The notes beneath the pieces were generated by a model that had not been told where the DNA came from, did not search any database, and saw nothing but the letters and a program-made list of their open reading frames with translations. From contig NC_014168.1 of NCBI RefSeq assembly GCF_000092825.1, positions 2,471,946 through 2,535,945 on the forward strand: DNA of 64,000 bases, given 5' to 3'. Each line of letters starts with the position of its first letter. Within the stretch, counting starts at the first letter, position 1. The translations under genes and the position numbers were made by a program. Origin of the DNA: Segniliparus rotundus DSM 44985 (GTDB lineage: Bacteria > Actinomycetota > Actinomycetes > Mycobacteriales > Mycobacteriaceae). Shown piece by piece: positions 17,190-25,131 of the stretch.

Positions 17190-18668
17190 GTGACTATGCC
17201 GGGGTTCTTCGGGTTGCCGCCCGAGATAAACAGCGCTTTGTTGAGCTCAGGCCCAGGCGCCGGGCCTTTGCTCGGGTCGGCGAGCGCATGGTTGTCGCTG
17301 GCGGGCCAGTACGCGCTCGCCGCAGAGGAGCTGATGGGCTCCTTGGCGGAGTCGATCGCGGTCTGGGAGGGCCCAGGCGCGGAGGCGTTCCGCGCCGCGC
17401 ACGCCCCCATGCTCGCGTGGCTGGAAGAGCAGTCCGCCGAGGCGGGAGCCGCAGCAGCGCGGCACACCGGCGTCGCAGCGGCCTATGACGCGGCCCTCGC
17501 CGCGATGCCCCCCCTCGCCGAGATCGTCGCGAACCGCACCACGCTCGCGACCCTGCTCGGCACCAATTTCCTGGGCATCAACACCATCCCCATCGCCGTC
17601 ACCGAGGCCGACTACGTCCGCATGTGGCTCCAAGCCGCCAGCGTCATGGAAGGCTACCAAGCAGCGGCCGAAGCCCTCACCGACAACGCCTCGCAACCCC
17701 AGCCCGCACCGCGCCTGCTCAAGAACAACGCCCGCGCCTTGAACGCCCAAAACTTCATGCAAACCCCCGGCAACAACAATCCGGACCTGCTCCGCCTGCT
17801 CGAACTCGGCGTGGACGATCTCATGAGGCTCGTCGACGATGTTGTGAAACTCGGCGAACGGGCAGTGGGGTCCCTGCTCGCGCTGTTGGGCTTGCTCCCG
17901 CTGGTCGCCGTGGGCGCCTATCTCGTTGCTTCGCAAGGGTTCTGGCTGGTCTGGGCGGCGATTTTCGCGGCGCCGGTCCTCATTCCGGTGTTGCTCGGCA
18001 CGCTCATTCCGATGCTGCAGCCCCACGTCGAAGCCGAGGAGCCTGACGACGACCGCGAAGAGCAGAAGGGACAACCGGAGCAGCCCGAGACAGCGCGGCC
18101 GAAACAACACCAGCTCATACCCGTGGGCACGGTGGCTCCCCCCGGGACATCGGCTCCTGCCTCCTCGACCCCCGCCCCCCAGGCCCCGCCTGCGCCGTCG
18201 GCGCCCGCCGCGCCGGCGCCCAGCGCGCCGCCGGGCTTGAGCCTGTACGCGGTCGAAGGAGACTGGGGGGGCGGCGGCGGCGAGAAATTCGGGCCGGGGG
18301 CCACCACCGGCTCCTCTGCTTCATCCAGCTCCTCATTGGCGAGCGCGGCCGCCGCCGCGCAGAGCTTGCAAGACTCCGCGAAACGCAAGCAAAGCCAAGC
18401 CGCACGCGTCAGGGGCCGGGCGAGGGGCCGCAAAGTCGTACTCGAAGAAGACCAACGGATGCGCGCCGACGGGCACATGGACCTTGCGGAGGAGCCCGCG
18501 CTCGCCCCGTCCGCTTCCGAGGTCGGCGGCGGGCTTCTCGGCGCCAGCGGAGCCAACCCGCTCATCAACCCCAGCGCGTCCGGATTCCAAAAGCTTCCCG
18601 ACGGGGCCTTCCAGACCGGGCCGACAGCGCCCATGCTCCCCACCAACTGGAACCCGGACAGCGAATAA
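17190..18668 (+). CDS. PPE-family protein
   Basis: A 492-residue PPE protein. The N terminus (FFGLPPEINSALLSSGPG) and the WEG turn at Trp59 define the roughly 180-residue PPE helical domain, normally exported by type VII secretion with a PE partner. No PE gene is seen here. Residues of about 225-275 form one or two strongly hydrophobic helices, unusual for soluble PPEs. A Pro/Ala/Glu-rich tail with Gly and Ser runs follows. GTG17190 follows GGAGG by 7 nt; an ATG two codons later is possible. The gene is divergent from the NRPS across two iron boxes. Iron-regulated PPE/PE proteins linked to siderophore or heme uptake are known in mycobacteria (for example PPE37), so a role in iron acquisition is a fair inference. 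Confidence 0.88.
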   Translation: MTMPGFFGLPPEINSALLSSGPGAGPLLGSASAWLSLAGQYALAAEELMGSLAESIAVWEGPGAEAFRAAHAPMLAWLEEQSAEAGAAAARHTGVAAAYDAALAAMPPLAEIVANRTTLATLLGTNFLGINTIPIAVTEADYVRMWLQAASVMEGYQAAAEALTDNASQPQPAPRLLKNNARALNAQNFMQTPGNNNPDLLRLLELGVDDLMRLVDDVVKLGERAVGSLLALLGLLPLVAVGAYLVASQGFWLVWAAIFAAPVLIPVLLGTLIPMLQPHVEAEEPDDDREEQKGQPEQPETARPKQHQLIPVGTVAPPGTSAPASSTPAPQAPPAPSAPAAPAPSAPPGLSLYAVEGDWGGGGGEKFGPGATTGSSASSSSSLASAAAAAQSLQDSAKRKQSQAARVRGRARGRKVVLEEDQRMRADGHMDLAEEPALAPSASEVGGGLLGASGANPLINPSASGFQKLPDGAFQTGPTAPMLPTNWNPDSE

Positions 18669-18700
18669 ACTCCGAGCGACGCGCAACGGCGCCTGGAAAA

Positions 18701-18720
18701 CCGAAGACAGCCCTCTTCGG
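18701..18720. terminator. Hairpin between convergent PPE and PepSY genes
   Basis: A perfect 7-bp stem, CCGAAGA and TCTTCGG, encloses a 6-nt loop in the 91-bp gap between two convergent genes. There is no clear T-run, so its strength is uncertain; the position suits a bidirectional terminator. Confidence 0.45.
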
Positions 18721-18759
18721 CCCAAAGCGCTGCCTCGGACCTGGACCGAAGTGACATTC

Positions 18760-20136
18760 TCACACGTCGGCGCTGGTTTTCCTCTGCGCGAGCAGATGCG
18801 CCAACGCGTCAGCCAGGACGAAGGAGACAAGACTCGCGCCGAGCAGCGGGAAGAACCAGCCGATCAGCCCGAGCCCAGCCACTGCCGCAGTGGCGGCAGA
18901 GGGAGACAGACGGGTGAGCGCGCCGCTTTTGGGCAGAGGGCCGAACGCGGAGCCCGAACCTTGCGGACGACGTTGCCACCACATGACGTAGCCACGCACG
19001 ATCAAGGTGATCAGGCAGATCGCGACGCACGCCAGCGCGATCTGATTGGTGATTCCGAGCGTGATCCCCATGTGCAAGCCGATCGCGATCTCCGCCGCCT
19101 TCGCCATGAACGGCCAATGCGCCCAATCCCGATACTGCAACACCGCGCCTGTGGCGGGGTCGAAAGACGCGACGCCCATGCGGAACGGCAGGTCGCGCTT
19201 GCGCTCGTTGACCTGCCAGGTTTGACTGGTGTTCGTTGCCGGCGCGATCCAGATCGGGTCGAGCATGCCGAGCTTGCGGGCGGCGGCCTCCACGACGTCG
19301 AACTTTTTGATCTGTTCGGCTTCAGCGACAGGGGTTCCGCGAGCGCTCTGCGCTCCGGGCAGTTGCTTGCTCACCGTTGGCACGCTCCAGCCGAACACGG
19401 CGCGCAGGTCGCTGATCGATTGGCCGGCGTGTTGGGACCAGGTCAATCCGGACGCGGACAGGGCAAGGAGCCCGAGGAGGGCCCACACACCGACCGCGCC
19501 GTGCCAGGACAGCGTCCGAGACCGGCCGCGCGCGGACCGGTTTGGGACCAAAAACGCGCGCAACGCGAAAGGAGCGGCATGACGCGCTGTCCAGAGCGCG
19601 AGCCCTGAGAGCGCGATGAGCCAGAGCCAGCTGGCCGCGAGCTCGCTGTAGTTGCGCCCGAATTCGCCCAGGTGCAGGTTGCGGTGCAGCTCGTCGATCC
19701 AGGCCCGCGCGGGAAGCCACTCGCCGTACGTTGTCTCAGCGCCCAGGACCTCGCCCGTGTAGGGGTCGACGAACACGGTCCGCGAATAGCCCTCGGCCAT
19801 GCCGTCGACCGTCAGGAGCACCCGGGTTGTGCCCGTCGCGGACGGCGCTGGGCTGACTTTGAAAATCCTGCCCTCGGGATGCGCAGCTCTCGCGGACGCT
19901 ATCTGCGCGCTGATCGGCATGCGCTGTCCGCCAGAGTGGCCGACGGACAGCTCGTGCTGGTAAAGCGCCCGGTCAAGCTGGGGGGAGAATGTGTACATGA
20001 GCCCGCTCAGCGCGGCGAGGAACAAAAACGGAGCGACGAGTATCCCTCCGTAGAAGTGCAGGCGGAGCACGAAGGGCCGCAAGCCTTCTGGCGCTGCGGC
20101 CTCGGGCTTCTCTCTTGTCGTCGGGGACTTCGTCAC
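18760..20136 (-). CDS. PepSY-domain membrane protein (PiuB-like)
   Basis: A 458-residue membrane protein with four or more transmembrane helices. The first is near residues 30-50 (GILVAPFLFLAALSGLMYTF), with others around WLWLIALSGLALW, GVWALLGLLALSASGL and the C-terminal pairs. PepSY-type extracellular stretches lie between them (VFVDPYTGEVLG, ASFDPATGAVLQ) and there are helix-border histidines (LHFYGG, ELHRNLHLGEF, GLHMGITLG). PepSY-TM/PiuB proteins are iron-regulated membrane proteins linked to siderophore uptake or ferric reduction. GTG20136 is the first start after the end of the SbnA-like gene; no strong RBS is seen and the start is uncertain. It lies 97 bp downstream of the SbnA-like gene on the same strand. 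Confidence 0.8.
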   Translation of the reverse strand: MTKSPTTREKPEAAAPEGLRPFVLRLHFYGGILVAPFLFLAALSGLMYTFSPQLDRALYQHELSVGHSGGQRMPISAQIASARAAHPEGRIFKVSPAPSATGTTRVLLTVDGMAEGYSRTVFVDPYTGEVLGAETTYGEWLPARAWIDELHRNLHLGEFGRNYSELAASWLWLIALSGLALWTARHAAPFALRAFLVPNRSARGRSRTLSWHGAVGVWALLGLLALSASGLTWSQHAGQSISDLRAVFGWSVPTVSKQLPGAQSARGTPVAEAEQIKKFDVVEAAARKLGMLDPIWIAPATNTSQTWQVNERKRDLPFRMGVASFDPATGAVLQYRDWAHWPFMAKAAEIAIGLHMGITLGITNQIALACVAICLITLIVRGYVMWWQRRPQGSGSAFGPLPKSGALTRLSPSAATAAVAGLGLIGWFFPLLGASLVSFVLADALAHLLAQRKTSADV

Positions 20137-20233
20137 AGTCGCCAGTGTCCCACGGGGCGCGGGCGTTGGCGCGTTCGCCAGCGGCCGCCGAGACGGTTCA
20201 TCGCTATCGGTTTCCTTCGTGCTCGGCGCGGGT

Positions 20234-21280
20234 TCAGGCGGTCGCCGTGAGAGGTTTCTTCTTCCAGAGGTCTGCGATGGCCTCGCCAGCTCCCCCCCTG
20301 CGCCCCCAGTGCATCCGTGACCATGGCATGGCGAGATCCGCCCGATCCTCGACCGCGAATGGCTCCAATTGCTCGACAGGGTCCGCCAGCTGGTAACGGG
20401 TGAAGACGGAGTCAACATAGCGGTGCCCGGTGTCCGGGGCGACGAACAGCGTGGCGCGCGCCGGATCTCGGCGGTGCTCCCACAGAGCGGCGAGGTACGC
20501 GGCTCCGCTCGACAGTCCAGCGAAGACTGCATGCTCACGCAAGAGGCTGATGGCTCCGGATAAAGCAGCAGTGAACGAGATCCAGTGGACCACGTCGAAG
20601 AGATTGGGGGCGACGTTGTCGAAATGGATGGAACTCCCGATGCCCGCGATGATGACCTCGGGGTCTTCGACATGCTCGGCTCCGAAGGTCACCGAGCCGA
20701 ACGGCTGCACGCCGACGAGGGTGGTGTCGACCCCGTTCTCTCGCAACGCTGTCGTCAACCCCCCTGAGGAGGCCCCGGTGCCGACAGGCCCGACAAGCGT
20801 CAGCTCCCGCACGCCGAGTTCGTGGGCGATCATCGCCGCGACCGCGCGGTAGCCGAGGTAGTGCACACGGTCGTGGTACTGGCGCATCCAATGGTATTCG
20901 GGATGCTGCCCGAGGATCTCTCGGATGCGGGCGACCCGCCGGTTCTGGTCGAGTTTGAGATTCGACGAGGAAGGCATCTGCTCCAGCCGCACACCGAGGA
21001 CAGCTAATTGTGCGCGCAAAGTGGCGTCAATCGTGGTAGACCCGACAATATGGCACTGAAGCCCGTACCGGTGACAGGCCAAAGCCAAGGCGTGCGCGTA
21101 AATCCCGCTGGAACTGTCGATCACGGTGTCCCCGGGAATAATGGTCTTGGAGTCGAGAAGGCTCTTCACCGCGGTGAGCGCGGAGACCACTTTCATTGTC
21201 TCGAAGCGTAAGCACACCAAGCGATTTTCGAGTCGGATCAGATCAGGCTGCCCGACTGCATCAGCGAAATGTTCGTGCAT
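20234..21280 (-). CDS. PLP-dependent beta-replacement enzyme (cysteine synthase / SbnA-like)
   Basis: A 348-residue fold-type II PLP enzyme. The likely Schiff-base Lys is K30 in FETMKVVSA. A substrate/PLP loop IDSSSGIYAHALA and a glycine-rich phosphate clamp GPVGTGASSGG are present. SbnA joins O-phosphoserine and glutamate into ACEGA, the first step to L-2,3-diaminopropionate. Pairing with an SbnB-like gene across the divergent promoter region supports this role over plain cysteine synthesis. The ATG at 21280 has AGAGGA 5 nt upstream; an in-frame start 11 codons earlier lacks an RBS. It is divergent from the 22.0-26.5 kb operon. Confidence 0.78.
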   Translation of the reverse strand: MHEHFADAVGQPDLIRLENRLVCLRFETMKVVSALTAVKSLLDSKTIIPGDTVIDSSSGIYAHALALACHRYGLQCHIVGSTTIDATLRAQLAVLGVRLEQMPSSSNLKLDQNRRVARIREILGQHPEYHWMRQYHDRVHYLGYRAVAAMIAHELGVRELTLVGPVGTGASSGGLTTALRENGVDTTLVGVQPFGSVTFGAEHVEDPEVIIAGIGSSIHFDNVAPNLFDVVHWISFTAALSGAISLLREHAVFAGLSSGAAYLAALWEHRRDPARATLFVAPDTGHRYVDSVFTRYQLADPVEQLEPFAVEDRADLAMPWSRMHWGRRGGAGEAIADLWKKKPLTATA

Positions 21281-21493
21281 AGTTTCCTCTTTTCCGTTCC
21301 TTGCATTTGTCATCCGTCCAGCCTTTGCTCCGCGCCGACGCGGACATGTCGCGCGGAGACTCGTGCGCCAAAAAAGGAGCGCACGGCTCTCTCGATAAAG
21401 GATGCCGATGGAGAAATAGGCGTGCGCGACTTTTCAAAGACGAGAAAGGGGCGCTCGCGACTCTCTGAAGAACAAGTCGTTTCGGTTCGCGAG

Positions 21494-21668
21494 AAAGTTC
21501 CGGGAGAGAATGTGAAATGTTTGTGTTCTGCCGCAATTGCAGGCTCGAGCGCCCTGAAGTGGGAAAAGTTCCCGAGAATAACGTGATGCATATCACATAT
21601 GATCGTTTTCAGGGACGCACCGGCTTGACGGGCAATGCAAAGAAAATCTGAAAAAGTTCCCGGGAATA
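21494..21668. repeat. Three copies of AAAAGTTCCCGGGAATA-like motif in divergent intergenic region
   Basis: The gene-free tract of about 0.73 kb between the SbnA-like gene and the plus-strand operon is clearly lower in GC than its surroundings. It holds three direct copies of a 17-bp element: AAAGTTCCGGGAGAGAA at 21494-21510, AAAAGTTCCCGAGAATA at 21564-21580 and AAAAGTTCCCGGGAATA at 21652-21668. An inverted partial copy (GTTCCCGG on the minus strand) lies near 21688-21695. The centre TTCCCGGGAA is palindromic in the best copy. This looks like a multi-site operator for a regulator I cannot name. I saw no IdeR box in this tract. Confidence 0.6.
21582..21597. promoter_or_regulatory. CRP/FNR-type binding site
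   Basis: CGTGATGCATATCACA fits TGTGA-N6-TCACA at nine of ten defined positions, the form used by mycobacterial CRP. It lies just beside the second copy of the triplicated motif, between divergent genes. A 16-bp match can arise by chance, so this is tentative. Confidence 0.4.
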
Positions 21669-22013
21669 TTGCAGATGCGCGCAAAGACCGGGAACAGGTT
21701 GCAGACCAATGCTGGCCATTGATGAAAAACGCTTTCCAACCTGGGATGAGGTCACTCCGTCGCACAAATTTCGACAGAGAGAAAATCAGCTTGTCGAGCC
21801 ATAGGAGAGCAATACCCTTGCATTGGGCCGCATCTTTTTGTATGCTGCGAAACGTCTCTCGCCGAAGCGTTTGGCACACATGAGGCCAATACGTCAGTCG
21901 TAGGTGAATTTTTTCAATCGCGAAAGCTTCCGCGTTCGTCGGACCAGTCCCGCTCGACGCTCTTCGGCCATTCGGAGCAGCGCCAGAGAGAAGTGTTGAA
22001 AGGAGAATTTTCT

Positions 22014-22805
22014 TTGCCCTTCATAGGTAAAATGGAACACGCTTTGAGAAGATCGGCAGGGCCAGGAGAAGTCAGGGAGATCAGCCCGCAGAGGGGCGAA
22101 TTATTGCGCCAGCTCGCAGATCTCTTTGTCAAAGCTTTCCCAAGCACAGCGCATCCCGGCTTCCGCAAAACCGTGCAGGCTGTGACCGCATCGCTCGATG
22201 GGGAACTGCGAGCAATCAGCGCGGCGCCGCCCGGCGGTGAAGCTTTCCGCATTGTGCGCGCCGTCACAGTCGGCGCAGCAGCGAGCCATGGCGCGCCTTC
22301 GTCGTGGGCTTCGGTCGACGACGCCGCGAACCAAGCGCTGGACACCCAAGTCTTGCTGCTCGCCAGTTTGGCCGGCAGGCCGTTCGCCTGGCGAGACGAA
22401 CAAGGGGGCCGGCTGGTCGCGAACCTCGTGCCGGCGTGGGGCGCAGAGCTCTCCGGTCCGCACGCTGCGGATTCGCTTCCACAAGGCACGGTGCGCACTG
22501 TTTTATTGGTCTGCGTGCGCAATCCTCGGGCAGTTGCCGTCGAGATCGCGTCGAACGGTCCCGGCAGCCCCGAACACACTCCGCCGCCGAGGCCGCGGCG
22601 AGTGTTGCTCCGGTCAGGCGACTGCCTGTTCGCAGGGAACACGTCCGTCCGCGTGGAACAGCCGGACGAGGCGGACCAAAGCCTCGCAGCGGGGCTGTGG
22701 TTGAAGCGTGTCGGCGTCGTCATCAGCGCGCCGCGGCCGCGGCGCGCTCTGGCCGACTCGAGCGGCTTGCACGAGGCTGACGACTTTTTTGGAGCCGCGT
22801 CATGA
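22014..22805 (+). CDS. Unknown protein, distant clavaminate-synthase-like fold
   Basis: About 263 residues. Not confidently recognised. The stretch GRPFAWRDEQGGRLVANLVP, followed by LLVCVRNPRAVAVEIAS and a C-terminal WLKRVGVVIS, resembles the order of segments in Fe(II)/2-oxoglutarate oxygenases of the clavaminate synthase/VioC/AsnO group. However, the expected HxE/D metal motif is absent, apparently deleted where it should sit. It may be a non-catalytic relative or a different family. The start is uncertain: TTG22014 follows AAAGGAG by about 9 nt, GTG21993 has no RBS, and ATG22032 is too far from it. It is the first gene of a four-gene operon and overlaps the SbnB-like gene as ATGA, so it probably serves the same pathway. 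Confidence 0.6.
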   Translation: MPFIGKMEHALRRSAGPGEVREISPQRGELLRQLADLFVKAFPSTAHPGFRKTVQAVTASLDGELRAISAAPPGGEAFRIVRAVTVGAAASHGAPSSWASVDDAANQALDTQVLLLASLAGRPFAWRDEQGGRLVANLVPAWGAELSGPHAADSLPQGTVRTVLLVCVRNPRAVAVEIASNGPGSPEHTPPPRPRRVLLRSGDCLFAGNTSVRVEQPDEADQSLAAGLWLKRVGVVISAPRPRRALADSSGLHEADDFFGAAS

Positions 22806-23779
22806 AGGCTCCGACCCTGCGCGTCCTCTCCCGCAGCGACCTCGCGGATGTGAGCTTCCCGCCCGCCGAGGTCGTCGCTGTCGTCCGCGAGGCGTATCTG
22901 GCGTACGCTCGCGCAGACTCGGCCAACCCGGCCAAGATCGCGCTCCCATTGCCGGAGAACCGCTCTGTCGCATACTCGATGCTGGGCTTCGACGGCGCCC
23001 GCAAGGCGGTCGGATTCCAGACCCACTACACCAAGCAGCCGTCGCCAGAGCGCCAGCACCGATACACCACGCTGACCCTCTACGATGACGAGCACGGCGA
23101 GCCGATCGCGCTCATGGACTGCCTGCGGGCGACCTCGCTGCGCACATCCGCCGCCACAGCACTGCTCGCCGAGGCGAGCGCCCCGCCGGGAGCGCGCACC
23201 GTGCTCCTCACCGGGACGGGCGACCTCGGACGGCACACCTTGCCGCATTTGGTGCACACAGTGCCCACACTGGAGCGCTTCCTCCTCTACGGCAGGCACC
23301 AGGAGGGGTTGCAGGCGGTCCGAGACCTCTTCCGCGCGCATCGGCCGGACGACGAGGTCGAGGTGGTCGAGGACCCGGCAGCCGCAGCACGCGAAGCAGA
23401 CATCGTCATCGTGGCCTCAGGGCCGCAGACCGATGTCCGAGCGGGCGCCGATTGGCTGAAGCCGGGTTCGACGCTGATCGACGTGGGCACCGGAGTCCTC
23501 CCCTCCGCCTACCACGAATCCGACCACACCATCACCACCAGCGCGAGCCAACTCGCCATCACCGGCAAGCACCTGGAGAACTCGGACGGGGAGCTCCCCC
23601 CGGCGGACGCCGAGCTGCCGCATATCCTGGCCGGGTCCGCTGTCGGACGGAAAAACGACCGCGACCGCGTCTTCGCGTACAACAGCGGCATGGTGGTCAC
23701 TGATATAGCGGTGGGCCACACCCTCGCGGTCAAAGCGATCGCGGCAGGGCGAGGGCATGAGGCGCAGCCATGGAGCTGA
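22802..23779 (+). CDS. Ornithine cyclodeaminase-family dehydrogenase (SbnB-like)
   Basis: A 325-residue member of the ornithine cyclodeaminase/mu-crystallin family with a Rossmann motif TGTGDLGRHTLPHL near residues 140-153 and the substrate-side LPLPENRSVAYSMLGF stretch. In staphyloferrin B biosynthesis SbnB oxidatively cleaves ACEGA to L-2,3-diaminopropionate and 2-oxoglutarate. The SbnA-like partner lies divergently 1.5 kb away, which favours that reaction over ornithine cyclisation. It overlaps the upstream gene by ATGA and the downstream decarboxylase by 10 bp, so translation is coupled. Confidence 0.8.
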   Translation: MKAPTLRVLSRSDLADVSFPPAEVVAVVREAYLAYARADSANPAKIALPLPENRSVAYSMLGFDGARKAVGFQTHYTKQPSPERQHRYTTLTLYDDEHGEPIALMDCLRATSLRTSAATALLAEASAPPGARTVLLTGTGDLGRHTLPHLVHTVPTLERFLLYGRHQEGLQAVRDLFRAHRPDDEVEVVEDPAAAAREADIVIVASGPQTDVRAGADWLKPGSTLIDVGTGVLPSAYHESDHTITTSASQLAITGKHLENSDGELPPADAELPHILAGSAVGRKNDRDRVFAYNSGMVVTDIAVGHTLAVKAIAAGRGHEAQPWS

Positions 23780-25131
23780 TCCGCAACAACAAAGGGTCCG
23801 TGGCGCTCCCCGCGATCAACCCCCCGTGGGTGCGGGCAACCCTCGACGACCCGGACTTCCTACGAGACACCTCGGCCGCGGTGGCCGGGCCGTTCCATGT
23901 GGTCTTCCCCGAACGGTTCGCGGAAAACCTCGACTCGTTCATCCGCGCATTGGAGGCCGCGGGCGTGGAAGGCGTGGTCTATTACGGCAAAAAAGCGAAC
24001 AAGGCCCGGTGTTTCACCCGCCGATGCGCGAACAGAGACGGCGCCGGTGTCGACGTCGCGAGCTCGGCCGAGCTGGTCGAGGCGTTAGCAGCCGGCGTCC
24101 GGGGGAAGGACCTCGTCGTCACCGGCCCTGCGAAAAACACGGAACTGTTGTGGACAGCCGCCCGCCACGGAGCCCTCATAGCAATTGACGCGCTTGACGA
24201 ACTGGAGCGGACCATCGCGCTCGCCCAGGACATCGCCGGGGTGCGGATCCTGCTGCGCGTCCTGCCGGAGACGAACGGCGCGAGCCGGTTCGGCCTCGAC
24301 ACGATGGAACTCGAGCGGGCACTGGCACGGTGCGCGGAGGAACGCGAGCGCGTGCGCATGGAAGGATTCTCGTTCCATCTCTCCGGATACGCGGTAGCGC
24401 CCCGGGCGCAGCTCTCGAGCGAGCTGGTGGACCGCTGCGTGCAGGCCAGAGCGCGGGGCCTCGTGGCAGACTCGGTGTCTATCGGCGGCGGGTTCGCGAT
24501 GAACTACCTCGAACCCGGCGACTGGGCGGAGTTCATGAGCGGCTACCAGGACGAGTGGTTCCACGCGCGCAAGAAGTTCGCGTATTTCTACCCCTATCAC
24601 CAAACGCCCGTCGGAGCGGATATGCTCGCCGACATCTTGCGCAGCGGCCTCGCCCCCGGTTACCGGGCCCTCGCGGAAAAATTCGCCAAGAACAAGGTGC
24701 GGCTCTTGCTTGAGCCGGGCCGGGCGCTGCTGGACGGATGCGGATTCAGCGTTTTCCCCGTCCAAGGGTTCAAAGAGCGCGGAGACTACGGCGTCATCGC
24801 CGTCGGAGGGGTGAGCATGAGCGTGTCCGCGCAATGGTTCGACAGCGAATACCTCCCCGACCCTGAGCTCTGGCCGGAAACCGGGGAGCATGAGCCGGTC
24901 CCGGCCTGCGCAGGTGGTTCCACCTGCCTGGAGACGGACATGCTCATGTGGCGCAAAGTCTGGCTCGCCCGCCGCCCGCAGTTCGGGGATCTGCTCGTCT
25001 ACCACAACACCGCCGGTTACCAGATGGACTTCACCGAGTCCGGGTTCCACCAACTGCCGCTGCCGCCGAAGATCCCCGTGATGCTCAAGGACGGGCGGCC
25101 CAAGCGTCTCCCAGAAAGCGGTGTGCTGTGA
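23770..25131 (+). CDS. PLP-dependent decarboxylase, alanine-racemase fold (SbnH-like)
   Basis: A 453-residue fold-type III decarboxylase of the DAPDC/ornithine type. The PLP Lys lies in VYYGKKANK (K75). A glycine-rich SVSIGGGFAMNY phosphate site, a LLEPGRALL segment and the C-terminal GSTCLETDML with the active-site Cys are all present. In the staphyloferrin B pathway SbnH decarboxylates a citryl-diaminopropionate intermediate to an amine. No IucA/IucC-type synthetase is visible here, so the substrate is probably a different Dap-containing or amino acid intermediate. It overlaps both neighbours, the next as GTGA. Confidence 0.8.
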   Translation: MELIRNNKGSVALPAINPPWVRATLDDPDFLRDTSAAVAGPFHVVFPERFAENLDSFIRALEAAGVEGVVYYGKKANKARCFTRRCANRDGAGVDVASSAELVEALAAGVRGKDLVVTGPAKNTELLWTAARHGALIAIDALDELERTIALAQDIAGVRILLRVLPETNGASRFGLDTMELERALARCAEERERVRMEGFSFHLSGYAVAPRAQLSSELVDRCVQARARGLVADSVSIGGGFAMNYLEPGDWAEFMSGYQDEWFHARKKFAYFYPYHQTPVGADMLADILRSGLAPGYRALAEKFAKNKVRLLLEPGRALLDGCGFSVFPVQGFKERGDYGVIAVGGVSMSVSAQWFDSEYLPDPELWPETGEHEPVPACAGGSTCLETDMLMWRKVWLARRPQFGDLLVYHNTAGYQMDFTESGFHQLPLPPKIPVMLKDGRPKRLPESGVL

